Shown here: positions 53,807 through 61,896 of the stretch, in pieces
How positions within the stretch are numbered: the first letter of the stretch is position 1
Layout of the letters: every line of letters starts with the position of its first letter
Source of the DNA: Peptococcaceae bacterium BICA1-7
GTDB lineage: Bacteria > Bacillota > Desulfotomaculia > Desulfotomaculales > Desulfocucumaceae
NCBI GenBank assembly: GCA_000802095.1
Contig: JUEB01000026.1
Coordinates: forward strand, 372,001-436,000
Reading direction: 5' to 3'
DNA length: 64,000 nt
Made by a program: the position numbers and the translations under genes
The notes under the pieces: model-generated
Told to the model about the DNA's origin: nothing
Seen by the model: the letters and a program-made list of their open reading frames with translations, nothing else
Databases searched by the model: none

Positions 53807-54469
53807 CTATAGTGCCATAAATAGCCTGTTATCCAACTCGTCCAGAGAATATATATTTAAATCTGCCTCGTATTCTTCTTTGTTTCTTATATCCTTAAAC
53901 ATTCCCCTTAATACCCTAATGGTCTTGAAACCCATCGGTTTTATCCCTATAAAATCTTTATTGGGGTTATCTCCTATGTAAAAAACTTTATGAGGTTCAA
54001 CTTTCTCTCTCTCACATATTTTTAAAAAGCAGTACGGCGATGGTTTTGCTTGTCTTATACCATATCTGTGAGTTATATAGCAAAATTTAACTCTATCATA
54101 CAATCCCAGTGCTTTAAGTTTATTATTCTGAACGATCTTATTACCATCTGTTACAATGTACAAAGGTAGATGTTTAAACCGGTTAAGACATTTTTCTGCA
54201 TCTTTGTATAGATGAATGTGAGGCCTGTGGCTTCGGTATATGGAAAGACATTTTCTCACTTCAGCATTACTGAATAAGTTATATTTTAGCAAAACATCGT
54301 TGAAAATATGCCCCCGCCCACCCTCAATTCTTTTCAACATATATTCATAGCTATCGTCAGGCGGCAATGAATATTTCCGGAATAGATAAGTAGCTACCTC
54401 TTTAAAACCACTTTTTACATAGGTTATCTCTTCAAAAAGAGTATCATCCATATCAAAAACTAAAACCAT
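53807..54469 (-). CDS. HAD-superfamily hydrolase of unknown substrate
   Basis: 220 residues. HAD motif I FDMDDTLFEE (Asp8, Asp10), motif II YIVTDGNKIVQNN (Thr), motif III Lys in RQAKPSPYCFLK, and motif IV FYIGDNPNKDFIGIK. Helical cap inserted between motifs I and II (subclass I). Probably a phosphatase acting on a small phosphorylated metabolite. It begins right after the ATP-grasp gene (stop 54472; ATG 54469), implying joint function. Codons and base content are AT-rich, like the next three genes and unlike pseI downstream. Confidence 0.85.
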   Translation of the reverse strand: MVLVFDMDDTLFEEITYVKSGFKEVATYLFRKYSLPPDDSYEYMLKRIEGGRGHIFNDVLLKYNLFSNAEVRKCLSIYRSHRPHIHLYKDAEKCLNRFKHLPLYIVTDGNKIVQNNKLKALGLYDRVKFCYITHRYGIRQAKPSPYCFLKICEREKVEPHKVFYIGDNPNKDFIGIKPMGFKTIRVLRGMFKDIRNKEEYEADLNIYSLDELDNRLFMAL

Positions 54470-54471
54470 GG

Positions 54472-55449
54472 TCAGATTATCAAATCCTTTGCGTATCGTA
54501 CCAGCTTTTTTTCCACATTTGAGCGTACAAAGGGTATTTCGTCAATGTCCGCCCCCAAAGCCTCTAGCATAAACCAATAAAAACTGTCAAGGCCAACCTC
54601 TATACTTAAAGTTGACGCCCCGCCAAACCTGCTGTTACATTCTATTATATGTAATTCATTCTTCTTTTTATCTATTAACGCCTGCAGGACTGCATGTCCA
54701 TATATTTTTGTCTTTTCAGCAAGTTTAGCCGCTATATTTTCTATATCTGTATTTCTCAGAGTGGTGGTCACCTGCGATTCTCCATTTACCACTAGATCCC
54801 TTGATCTCACCACAACCCCTTTGCACTCTCCCTTTATGTCGACATATAGATCAACACTAAACTCACAACCCTCTACATATGGTTGATAAACAGGGTTTAA
54901 TAAAATTTTAGCATGTTCAACAGCATAATTTCGCCTTAGTTTAATACCTATATTATTTGAGCCAGAACCGTATCTTTCTTTTACCACATAATAATCTGCT
55001 TCTATCTCATCTATATTAACAGCTGTTTCTATTACTGGAAAACCAAATGATTTAAGAGTTTTGTAAAAATTTATTTTATCCATACAAGTTTCCACAGCAT
55101 TCTTATCAGAAACCATAACAAATATTCCGTTACTTGCAAGGGTTTTCTTATATGAAGAAAAAAATAATAGCTCGCCATCTCTTGTGGGAATTATACATTT
55201 AATTTTGTTTTCCCAGCAGTAAAGTGTTAAAAACTCTACACTTATATCTTTTAACTGAGGCATTGACCAAAATTTGTCCACAAAAAATTTCCCTATACAA
55301 TTATTATCCGAGTCCCCACCAATAATTTTTTCATAACCCGGGATTTTTGATCTTGCACACTTAACAGCATTAATAAGTGGCACCTTTTTAGATATGCTAG
55401 TAATAAGTATATTGCTGTTTAAATTTAAATTCATACCATTTCTTATCAT
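54472..55449 (-). CDS. ATP-grasp ligase of unknown substrate
   Basis: 325 residues. N-terminal Rossmann-like part with ILITSISKKVPLINAVKCAR and a PtrDGELLFFS type segment (CIIPTRDGELLFFSSYKKT), then an ATP-grasp domain: YYVVKERYGSGSNNIGIKL (about residue 172), QPYVEGCEFSVDLYVDIKG, GHAVLQALIDKKKNELHIIE and CNSRFGGASTLSIEVGLDSF with Mg-binding Glu-x-Asn. It resembles carbamoyl-phosphate-synthase-like / D-Ala-D-Ala-ligase-like enzymes that join a carboxylate to an amine. In this cluster a natural acceptor is the 4-amino group made by PseC (inference). AT-rich. Confidence 0.85.
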   Translation of the reverse strand: MIRNGMNLNLNSNILITSISKKVPLINAVKCARSKIPGYEKIIGGDSDNNCIGKFFVDKFWSMPQLKDISVEFLTLYCWENKIKCIIPTRDGELLFFSSYKKTLASNGIFVMVSDKNAVETCMDKINFYKTLKSFGFPVIETAVNIDEIEADYYVVKERYGSGSNNIGIKLRRNYAVEHAKILLNPVYQPYVEGCEFSVDLYVDIKGECKGVVVRSRDLVVNGESQVTTTLRNTDIENIAAKLAEKTKIYGHAVLQALIDKKKNELHIIECNSRFGGASTLSIEVGLDSFYWFMLEALGADIDEIPFVRSNVEKKLVRYAKDLII

Positions 55450-55466
55450 TTAATCACCATAGTTAT

Positions 55467-56213
55467 TTATTCTATCACAATATAGGAACATAATGGACTT
55501 AAGGTACTTCTTTTTATTCCATATTTGCTAAGACCTAAAACCTCTTTAACAGCCAGTGTTTCTCCGGGAAACTCCTGACAGTTTAGCTCATCGAAGGCTA
55601 ATACACTCCCTTTTGTAACCCGGTCTAATACAGCTTCCAAGCATTTTTTTGTTGGAAGATAAATATCAAAATCAAAGTAGGCAAGGGAAACTATTGTTTC
55701 AGGATGTTCGTCCAGGTATGAGGTAATTGTTTTGGTCGCGTCTCCCTTTACCAGCTCATATTTTTTCTTATGGGAAATAGGGCTTTCAGACTCGTGATAG
55801 TCAAGTATTTTTTCAAGATAATTTTCGTAACCGTCAGTAACACTGTAATCTCCAACAGAAAGCCTTTCTCCATCTTTTTCATCAACTTGTGGAAAGCCGG
55901 AAAAAGTATCAAATCCTATAATCTTCCTATTATAATTGAAAGGCTCGTATATTCCCCTGAATGACTGAAAAAGTGCAAGGTTCTGCCCCCAGCGCACACC
56001 GAATTCTATTACCACCCCGTGGACATCAATTATTTTTTTGTATAATTCATGCATGAAAAGTATTCTGGATAATGCCTGCCTGTTAATAAAAAGACCAAGA
56101 TTGCTTAAGATCTCTCCCTCAGGCACAGGATTGTTTCTATATATTTCCATAAACGACGTTCTATTTTCTATTTCATTACTGGTTGAACCTGTTAAAACCT
56201 TTATACCTTTCAT
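55467..56213 (-). CDS. TylF/macrocin-O-methyltransferase-like protein
   Basis: 248 residues. SAM-binding VIEFGVRWGQNLALFQSFRG (about residue 68), GFDTFSGFPQVDEKDGERL, and the metal-binding acidic pattern YFDFDIYLPTKKCLEAVL (about 180) and LAFDELNCQEFPGETLAV (about 205) of TylF-type Mg-dependent O-methyltransferases. Substrate unknown; O-methylation of a sugar or of an acyl group is the usual chemistry. ATG 56213 behind GGAGGG, overlapping the upstream methyltransferase stop by 4 bases (ATGA). AT-rich. Confidence 0.8.
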   Translation of the reverse strand: MKGIKVLTGSTSNEIENRTSFMEIYRNNPVPEGEILSNLGLFINRQALSRILFMHELYKKIIDVHGVVIEFGVRWGQNLALFQSFRGIYEPFNYNRKIIGFDTFSGFPQVDEKDGERLSVGDYSVTDGYENYLEKILDYHESESPISHKKKYELVKGDATKTITSYLDEHPETIVSLAYFDFDIYLPTKKCLEAVLDRVTKGSVLAFDELNCQEFPGETLAVKEVLGLSKYGIKRSTLSPLCSYIVIE

Positions 56214-57097
56214 AATTCCTCCCTGCTTTTGAAGAAAGCTGTGATTCCCCTGCCAAGTCCCAATTGGGCAAGGACCCGGTATAACTCGTTGGTTTTCGAC
56301 GGTGAAATGCTATGTAATAGATTTTCAATTGAAACTCTTGCCTTATGACAGTTTTTACCTTTACTCTTGTCTTCAACGTAATTGGTATTTTCATTTAGTA
56401 AAAAAATATCTATGGGGAAGTCCCCCATCACATAGCTACATGTCCAACCGGACTCATCACATATTGAAATTAACCCCTCAGAATTAAAATAGGAGATATG
56501 GTCTGGAACGGCCACCCAAAAGGATTTTGTTATATACCCGTTATCCAGCAAGTGCTGTTGAATAGGTGAAAAGTCATTGGGAACATCTATTACCAGAACC
56601 CCGTCCTTATTAACAAGCTTTTTACATTTAATCAAAAGGTCTAATGGGCTAAGCACATGCTCTAAAACATTATCCAGCCAGATAATGTTAAAATTCTCCT
56701 GTCCCGTCAATTTATCCAGGCATTCGTTGATATCTCCAATAATCATATATTGCAGCATATCCGGATTCTGCGCCCTGCATCCATACTCACTGTAATCGAG
56801 ACCAGTCACATCCCAGCATCTTTCACTGAAATATTTTAATGCCCAGCCTTCTCCACAGCCTATATCCAAAAAACGCCTTTTTACAATTTCCCCTGGTAAT
56901 AATTCATTTATTATTGCATATCTTTGCTCTATCTTGTTCTTTATGTAGATAATTTCATCTTCTGCATAATTTATTTGATAACTGCCCTCGGCCTCCTGAT
57001 AATACTTTTCAGAGTAATACTTTTTTAATTCTTCAGGAGTCGGTTTATTCTTCAGTTCATAGAAGCCGTATTTATTTACTTTCACCCCATAACTCAA
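56210..57097 (-). CDS. Class I SAM-dependent methyltransferase
   Basis: 295 residues. N-terminal extension with PTPEELKKYYSEKYYQEAEG, then motif I RFLDIGCGEGWALKYFSERC (about residue 74), WDVTGLDYSEYGCR (motif II), NIIWLDNVLEHVLSPLDLLI (post-motif), and GVLVIDVPNDFSPIQQHLL. Similar proteins occur in O-antigen and glycan loci (Methyltransf_23 type). TTG 57097 starts 7 bases after GAGGTG; ATG 57090 is out of frame. Tightly coupled to pseG (upstream) and the TylF-like gene. Confidence 0.82.
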   Translation of the reverse strand: MSYGVKVNKYGFYELKNKPTPEELKKYYSEKYYQEAEGSYQINYAEDEIIYIKNKIEQRYAIINELLPGEIVKRRFLDIGCGEGWALKYFSERCWDVTGLDYSEYGCRAQNPDMLQYMIIGDINECLDKLTGQENFNIIWLDNVLEHVLSPLDLLIKCKKLVNKDGVLVIDVPNDFSPIQQHLLDNGYITKSFWVAVPDHISYFNSEGLISICDESGWTCSYVMGDFPIDIFLLNENTNYVEDKSKGKNCHKARVSIENLLHSISPSKTNELYRVLAQLGLGRGITAFFKSREEL

Positions 57098-57103
57098 GGG
57101 GCA

Positions 57104-58201
57104 TCACCTCGTTTTAAAATTATTCATTATAACCTGAGCAATGTGATGAGATTTATTATTGCCTACAAGATTAAGGGCCTTTTTTTCCATTTCTTTAAGC
57201 CCATTGCTGTTATCAATAATACTCTGATATATATCGAACAATCTTTCTATTCCCAGGTCAAAGTTCCTGCCCGCCAGTAATACAGCCCCTGTTTCTGCAA
57301 TATCTACTGCGGTTTGGTATTGGTTTTGCGCAATTATTACAACTATTGAAGGGAGGCCCAAAAAGCACCTCTCAATCATCGATACTCCACCCGCCCCTAT
57401 AGAAAGGTCGGCAGAAGACATTAATTCCGCCATATTTTCAACCTGACAATAAAAAGAGGTATTTTCTATGCTATTACAAATTTCCTTCACTTGATCTTTA
57501 TTTGGATTGTTTGCTCCGACTACCACATCTACGGCTATATCCGGTCTATTTGCCAGGCCAACAGCTTTAAGCGCCTTTACCGTCTCATTGCCTGGATCAC
57601 TTCCGCCAAAAAAAATCAAAACCCGCCTGACTACCCCTCCACGTATCTTTAATATCTCTCTGGCCTCATAAAACTCCGTCCTAAGCAGGGAATAACCTGG
57701 ACCCAAGAGCCTTGTGCAGTGATCTGGAACCAATCCTTCATAGCGTGAGCTCATATTTTTATAATAGTTTTGATCCAGCAGTAAATCACAGTCATGAGGC
57801 CTGTCTGCAAGGTCGTCAATGACCATAATCTTTGGCGCTTCCAGTCGCATGCGTTTCTCCCACTCAGCGCAAAGAGAGTATTGGTCCACTACGACAAGAT
57901 CTGCTCCACCATTTCTTTTTATTATCTCAAGAGACTTTTTTGAATCTTTTATCTGCGCATCTTCAGAGTTATTTACTAAGACGCCCACTGTTTCTCTCAG
58001 GCCAAAACTATCAGACCATTTTAGTCTGTACACAGAGAACCCCTTCGTCTCTATATAGCCGCAAAGGCTTCCAGGAAGATCAAGGCATATGAAATTAACA
58101 TGGGCTCCCAGCCCCCGCAGTGTACAGGCCAGAGTCAGGCAGCGCATGACATGTCCTGAGCCTATATCATACGAAGAGTCGCACCTTATATATACCCTCA
58201 C
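57104..58201 (-). CDS. pseG: PseG-type UDP-sugar hydrolase
   Basis: 365 residues, GT-B-like fold. Known PseG removes UDP from UDP-2,4-diacetamido-2,4,6-trideoxy-beta-L-altropyranose. Seen: IRCDSSYDIGSGHVMRCLTL with the catalytic His of GHVMR (about residue 18), VVDQYSLCAEWEKRM, KIMVIDDLADRPHDCDLLLD, VLIFFGGSDPGNETVKAL (about 200) and SADLSIGAGGVSMIERCFLG. Its C-terminus ends with the GT-B fold; no fused GNAT (PseH) domain follows. GTG 58201 behind GGAGA. Confidence 0.9.
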   Translation of the reverse strand: MRVYIRCDSSYDIGSGHVMRCLTLACTLRGLGAHVNFICLDLPGSLCGYIETKGFSVYRLKWSDSFGLRETVGVLVNNSEDAQIKDSKKSLEIIKRNGGADLVVVDQYSLCAEWEKRMRLEAPKIMVIDDLADRPHDCDLLLDQNYYKNMSSRYEGLVPDHCTRLLGPGYSLLRTEFYEAREILKIRGGVVRRVLIFFGGSDPGNETVKALKAVGLANRPDIAVDVVVGANNPNKDQVKEICNSIENTSFYCQVENMAELMSSADLSIGAGGVSMIERCFLGLPSIVVIIAQNQYQTAVDIAETGAVLLAGRNFDLGIERLFDIYQSIIDNSNGLKEMEKKALNLVGNNKSHHIAQVIMNNFKTR

Positions 58202-58256
58202 AAAAAGATCTCCTAAATACTACAAGCAAGTATATATTTAACATCAGGTAATGTAT

Positions 58257-58994
58257 TTATTGGCCATACAGCTTCTGTTCAACATGAACATTTATATGAA
58301 ACCAGTCAGGATTGTTTTCCAACAAGGATAGGGCATCTTCCAGGGAAAAATGGGGGTTGACAGGATACAGTCCCTCAATAATCCTCTTTATCAACTCAAA
58401 ATCATCAGCAGTATCCACTGTCCACCTGTGGCGGCTTTGATCCTCATGGAAAGTAACATTGGCAGTCCCGAATATTTCAGGATTACGGTATAAGTATGCT
58501 GTCACATGCTCTCTTTCAGGAGCGGTCTTTGCGAGCCGGTGGGCCAACTCCAGTGCCTTGAAGGAAAAAACCTCTGTGTCCATGCCCCGGGGATAAGTCC
58601 TTTCCAGGGTATTGGACACATAATCATATTTAGGGTAATTGTCAATATAAAAGCCTATTACGCTGTCAATCACAGAAGGGTCAATAAGGGGACAGTCCGA
58701 GGTAACTCTTACCACCACATCTGCTTCATGTTCTAAAGCAGTCCCGTGATACCTTGACAGCACGTCTTCCTCAGACCCACGGAAATAAGGAAGCGACAGT
58801 TCTTTACAGAAATCAACTATAACATTATCTTCCTTATTTTCTGTTGTGGCTATAATCACGTTATCGGCAAGCCTCACCCGCAAAAGCCTTTCCACCTGAT
58901 AAGCTAGCAGGGGCTTATTAAGCACCTTTTTTAATATCTTGCCCGGAAGCCTTGTGGAGGTCATTCTTGCCTGAACTATTATAACTTTTCTCAT
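58257..58994 (-). CDS. spsF: SpsF-type cytidylyltransferase (CMP-nonulosonate synthesis)
   Basis: About 245 residues, nucleotidyltransferase of the SpsF family (COG1861). N-terminal VIIVQARMTSTRLPGKILKK (nucleotide-binding loop), NKPLLAYQVERLLR, RVTSDCPLIDPSVIDSVIGF (metal-binding Asp), and RHRWTVDTADDFELIKRII. In the PseB-C-H-G-I pathway the final activation is done by PseF; the protein here is the SpsF-like counterpart, so the CMP-transfer role is inferred from family and place. ATG 58994, 8 bases behind AGGA, preferred to ATG 59003. Confidence 0.85.
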   Translation of the reverse strand: MRKVIIVQARMTSTRLPGKILKKVLNKPLLAYQVERLLRVRLADNVIIATTENKEDNVIVDFCKELSLPYFRGSEEDVLSRYHGTALEHEADVVVRVTSDCPLIDPSVIDSVIGFYIDNYPKYDYVSNTLERTYPRGMDTEVFSFKALELAHRLAKTAPEREHVTAYLYRNPEIFGTANVTFHEDQSRHRWTVDTADDFELIKRIIEGLYPVNPHFSLEDALSLLENNPDWFHINVHVEQKLYGQ

Positions 58995-59012
58995 TTCACT
59001 CATCCTGCAGAT

Positions 59013-59645
59013 TCACTCTTTTATATTGGTCTTTTTCATCAAAAACCAGGTAGCATCATCCATAGGAAAATTATTGTCCCTCCGGTACAGAAAGCCGTAA
59101 TCAACCAGTTCCAGGTCATTATGCCTGTCCATTATTTCCCCGGCAAAGTCCCTTTTGAAAAGCTTCCCCGCATGACCCCGATAGTTTACCTCCATTGGCG
59201 TGGGGTTATAGTACTCGGCCACCATTATATACTTTTTGCTGCTTTTGTATAATACATCATAAACCTTTGGCAGCATATCAGGATTCAGGTGTATCAACAC
59301 ACCTACAGTGAAAGCAAGATCATATGTACACTCGGGGGTAAATTTAAGAATAGACTGGTGATAAACCCTTGCCTTTCCCCATTTATTCAGCTCACTTACC
59401 GCCTTTTCATTTATTTCGACAGCGGCAAGCTCAGCCCCGGGAAGCAGCTGATTTATTGCCCTCAGATTCAGCCCTATGTTTGAACCCAGCTCAATGCACG
59501 AACTCACTCCAGACATTCTTGAGAACAGCTTGCCAAAGAAGGCCAACTTGCCAGCCTGTATTTGCTCATTTCTATTTCTTTCCACATATTCATCCCCGAA
59601 AGAGCCCGCCCAGAAGGACTCCTGCTCAGTTTTAAAGCCACTCAT
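59013..59645 (-). CDS. Pseudaminic-acid-cluster methylase
   Basis: About 210 residues of the methyltransferase family regularly found in pseudaminic acid biosynthesis loci. Seen: ESFWAGSFGDEYVERNRNE at the N-terminus, motif I CIELGSNIGLNLRAINQLLP (about residue 50), LAFTVGVLIHLNPDMLPKVY, KYIMVAEYYNPTPMEVNYRG and KLFKRDFAGEIMDRHNDLEL. Its reaction is unproven. ATG 59645 behind GGGGTG, with GTG 59654 and ATG 59648 as alternatives. Co-directional with maf upstream and spsF downstream. Confidence 0.9.
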   Translation of the reverse strand: MSGFKTEQESFWAGSFGDEYVERNRNEQIQAGKLAFFGKLFSRMSGVSSCIELGSNIGLNLRAINQLLPGAELAAVEINEKAVSELNKWGKARVYHQSILKFTPECTYDLAFTVGVLIHLNPDMLPKVYDVLYKSSKKYIMVAEYYNPTPMEVNYRGHAGKLFKRDFAGEIMDRHNDLELVDYGFLYRRDNNFPMDDATWFLMKKTNIKE

Positions 59646-59721
59646 CATTTTCACCCCAGTTTTATATTACCAGCAGGACTAACCGCTCTAAAGTAGTTAC
59701 TCCAAGGATAGTTTAATAATT

Positions 59722-61575
59722 TCATTTCTTTACGATATCTTCCTCCGGATCTTCTTCTATCTTTAATATACCGTCTATTTTTCTCTGTACCGCTATTATG
59801 AAATAAAGAGTTTCTACGGTCAAATTATTAAGATATTTTTCCCATGCTAAAACTTTTTCCTCATTATTTGCATAGGATTCACCGTATTTCTTTTTCAGTG
59901 CAACTACAACAGGAGAAAGGACTTTTAAAACAACACTGTCATAAAAATCTATTTCTTTCATACGGGCAACGTCTTTATTATTTATTTCATCCAATAACAA
60001 GGTGAGTCTTTTTGTTTTTAGGCCCATTTCCCTCTTTCTGGTAATTTTTTTCAGTTTGTATATTACTTTTTCATTTATTTCTACCAGCTGTTCTATTTCA
60101 TTTCTTATCTCCAGCAAGGCTTCTTTCTTACTTTCAAGGTTATAGTATTTTTCTTTTTCTATCTGACTATCAATATAGGAATTAAGGTCAAAGTCCATAT
60201 TTTCCAAATCCTCTTCCATAACCCTGGCCAGAGGCTTTATCTCTGTTCCGTCAATACCGATGCCGCCCTCTGTGGCGTTAATATACCTTGTATTTGGAAA
60301 ACTTTTTATCCTGCCTTCAAAATCATATTTTATCTGCAGGTAACCCCTGGGAGACTGTACTTTGTTTCCATATATATCTATCATCTGCACTATATTCTTT
60401 TCCGCAAAGTCTCCCTTGGAAGTCTGGCTTCTGCCCTCTGCGTAAAGCCCGTCATCATACATGCACATGTCCTGGCCTATAAAGATAATGTGACTGCAAC
60501 CTGCCTGGCTTAAAAACCAGGTGGCTGAATTGGCTATGGATGCCCCGCTTCCAACCGGTGGGATATTTATACCCATTTTTTTATTTAAATAATTGCCCAG
60601 CATATCGGTCTCCAGCGACATGAATATTTTTCTTCCTTTATACAGGGGAAGCAATTTTTCTGTTAGCTGGCTGGCAAAGAGGAGGGGAATATCTTCGCTT
60701 AGATCAAAGAATTCATCGTCATATATTTTTTCGTTAAAGCTAGCGTCAATGGCGGCCCTTAAGTGCGGAGTAATGCCGTGGCTGTCCAAAATTTTCATGG
60801 CGGACCCTACCGCCACCAAAATAGCCTTCTTCTTAAGGTCATTTAGTAAATGCAGGTGTTTATTTAGAGAAGGGCCGGCCGAAATCACCACGGCGGGCCT
60901 TCCCCTGAAATAATCCATAACATCACCGTAAAATATGCTGTCTTGATTCATATTCTTAAAGCTGTTATGCAGCCATACGTATTTTGTCCAGTGCATGGTG
61001 GCAGTATGGGCGGTCCTGCTCCTGAAATATTTTACCAGGTAGTTTTTTACAGCTTCATAATAACCGGAGAACAAAGACAGATATGAGGCTGTGCATACCA
61101 GCCCGTAGGGCTTATCTGACTTTTCGTATAAAGCCCCCGAAAGGTACTGGGATACTGCCTCCTCACTTTTGTTCACCAGCACCGACACCTTGCCCATTGT
61201 TTTAAAAACATCCACAAAGGCATGTCGGCTTAAAAAACGCCTGAACATCTGCAGGGAGGGCTCAATAATAATAACGCTTTTTATAGATCTGTAATTCCTT
61301 TTGGCATACTCCAACGCCTTTCCGCTGCCTATGCCGAATATAACAAGAGCCTCGCAGTCCTCACCCACCGATGAAAACATGAGCCTCATTTCTTCCTCTG
61401 TACTGTAAAGGCTATGGTCAAAACACTCGCAGTTCCCATTCTTTAAAAGACAGTTATCCTGCCCCTCCACCTCGTTTATTTCTATTTCATAAAGAGCCTT
61501 TTCCTGTGTCGCTGTTCTGTATAAGTCAGAAGCATTTGCTTTTAAGAAACGTAAGTTTAAATCATATCTTGTCAT
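59722..61575 (-). CDS. maf: Motility accessory factor (Maf) flagellin glycosyltransferase
   Basis: 617 residues, DUF115/MAF_flag10 family. N-terminal domain (about 1-170, VIFGIGSGKALEYAKRNYRS, VIIIEPSLQMFRRFLSRHAF), catalytic central domain (about 225-450) with AVVISAGPSLNKHLHLLND, AVGSAMKILDSHGITPHLRA, GSGASIANSATWFLSQAGCS and HIIFIGQDMCMYDDGLYA, and a C-terminal helical region. Maf proteins transfer nonulosonic acids from CMP to flagellin Ser/Thr. It lies between flagellin and the sugar pathway, as expected for the transferase that uses it. ATG 61575 behind GGGAGG. Confidence 0.92.
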   Translation of the reverse strand: MTRYDLNLRFLKANASDLYRTATQEKALYEIEINEVEGQDNCLLKNGNCECFDHSLYSTEEEMRLMFSSVGEDCEALVIFGIGSGKALEYAKRNYRSIKSVIIIEPSLQMFRRFLSRHAFVDVFKTMGKVSVLVNKSEEAVSQYLSGALYEKSDKPYGLVCTASYLSLFSGYYEAVKNYLVKYFRSRTAHTATMHWTKYVWLHNSFKNMNQDSIFYGDVMDYFRGRPAVVISAGPSLNKHLHLLNDLKKKAILVAVGSAMKILDSHGITPHLRAAIDASFNEKIYDDEFFDLSEDIPLLFASQLTEKLLPLYKGRKIFMSLETDMLGNYLNKKMGINIPPVGSGASIANSATWFLSQAGCSHIIFIGQDMCMYDDGLYAEGRSQTSKGDFAEKNIVQMIDIYGNKVQSPRGYLQIKYDFEGRIKSFPNTRYINATEGGIGIDGTEIKPLARVMEEDLENMDFDLNSYIDSQIEKEKYYNLESKKEALLEIRNEIEQLVEINEKVIYKLKKITRKREMGLKTKRLTLLLDEINNKDVARMKEIDFYDSVVLKVLSPVVVALKKKYGESYANNEEKVLAWEKYLNNLTVETLYFIIAVQRKIDGILKIEEDPEEDIVKK

Positions 61576-61824
61576 CTATATTACCTCCCCTTCCAGCAGG
61601 GGACAAAGGTCGAATTTAATTATATCCGAGGCGTTGAGATAGTCCCTTTTTTGTAATGCTGCCAGTATAAGCTGCAGCATGGCGTTACAGTCATTTATTT
61701 TTTTTGGAGGCAAAGCACTCATCCTTTTTTCGGCCTCACTGAGTATTTTGGTAATCAAATCCATGTATTCCGGGATGTTCTGGTCAAAAATGCTCATCCT
61801 GAGCTTTTCTATTTCCTCTCTCAA
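61576..61824 (-). CDS. Small helical protein of unknown function, between flagellin and maf
   Basis: 82 residues. Not recognised. Predominantly helical (EEIEKLRMSIFDQNIPEYMD, LITKILSEAEKRMSALPPKK, NAMLQLILAALQKRDYLNAS) and ends DIIKFDLCPLLEGEV. It ends exactly one base before the maf start, so it is part of the maf unit. TTG 61824, 6 bases after GAGGTG, is the better start; GTG 61833 lies inside the ribosome binding site. Possible roles are a Maf partner or flagellin-specific chaperone; this is only an inference from place. The flagellin terminator lies 32 bases upstream. Confidence 0.75.
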   Translation of the reverse strand: MREEIEKLRMSIFDQNIPEYMDLITKILSEAEKRMSALPPKKINDCNAMLQLILAALQKRDYLNASDIIKFDLCPLLEGEVI

Positions 61825-61850
61825 TAGCTTCACCTCTATGCCTTTTTATT

Positions 61851-61878
61851 AGAAAGAGGCTCCAGAAACTGGAGCCTC
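61851..61878 (-). terminator. Terminator after flagellin
   Basis: Minus strand GAGGCTCCAG, 3-base loop, CTGGAGCCTC, then TTTCT. A stable 10-bp stem with a short U-tract, 19 bases after the flagellin stop. It likely separates abundant flagellin mRNA from the maf/pse genes with partial read-through. Confidence 0.8.
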
Positions 61879-61896
61879 CTTCGGATTTCTGAAGTG

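Noticed and set aside
57104-58201. PseG-PseH fusion accounting for the missing acetyltransferase
   Set aside because: The 365 residues are accounted for by the two-domain PseG fold; no GNAT acetyl-CoA motif (Q/RxxGxG/A) was seen after it.
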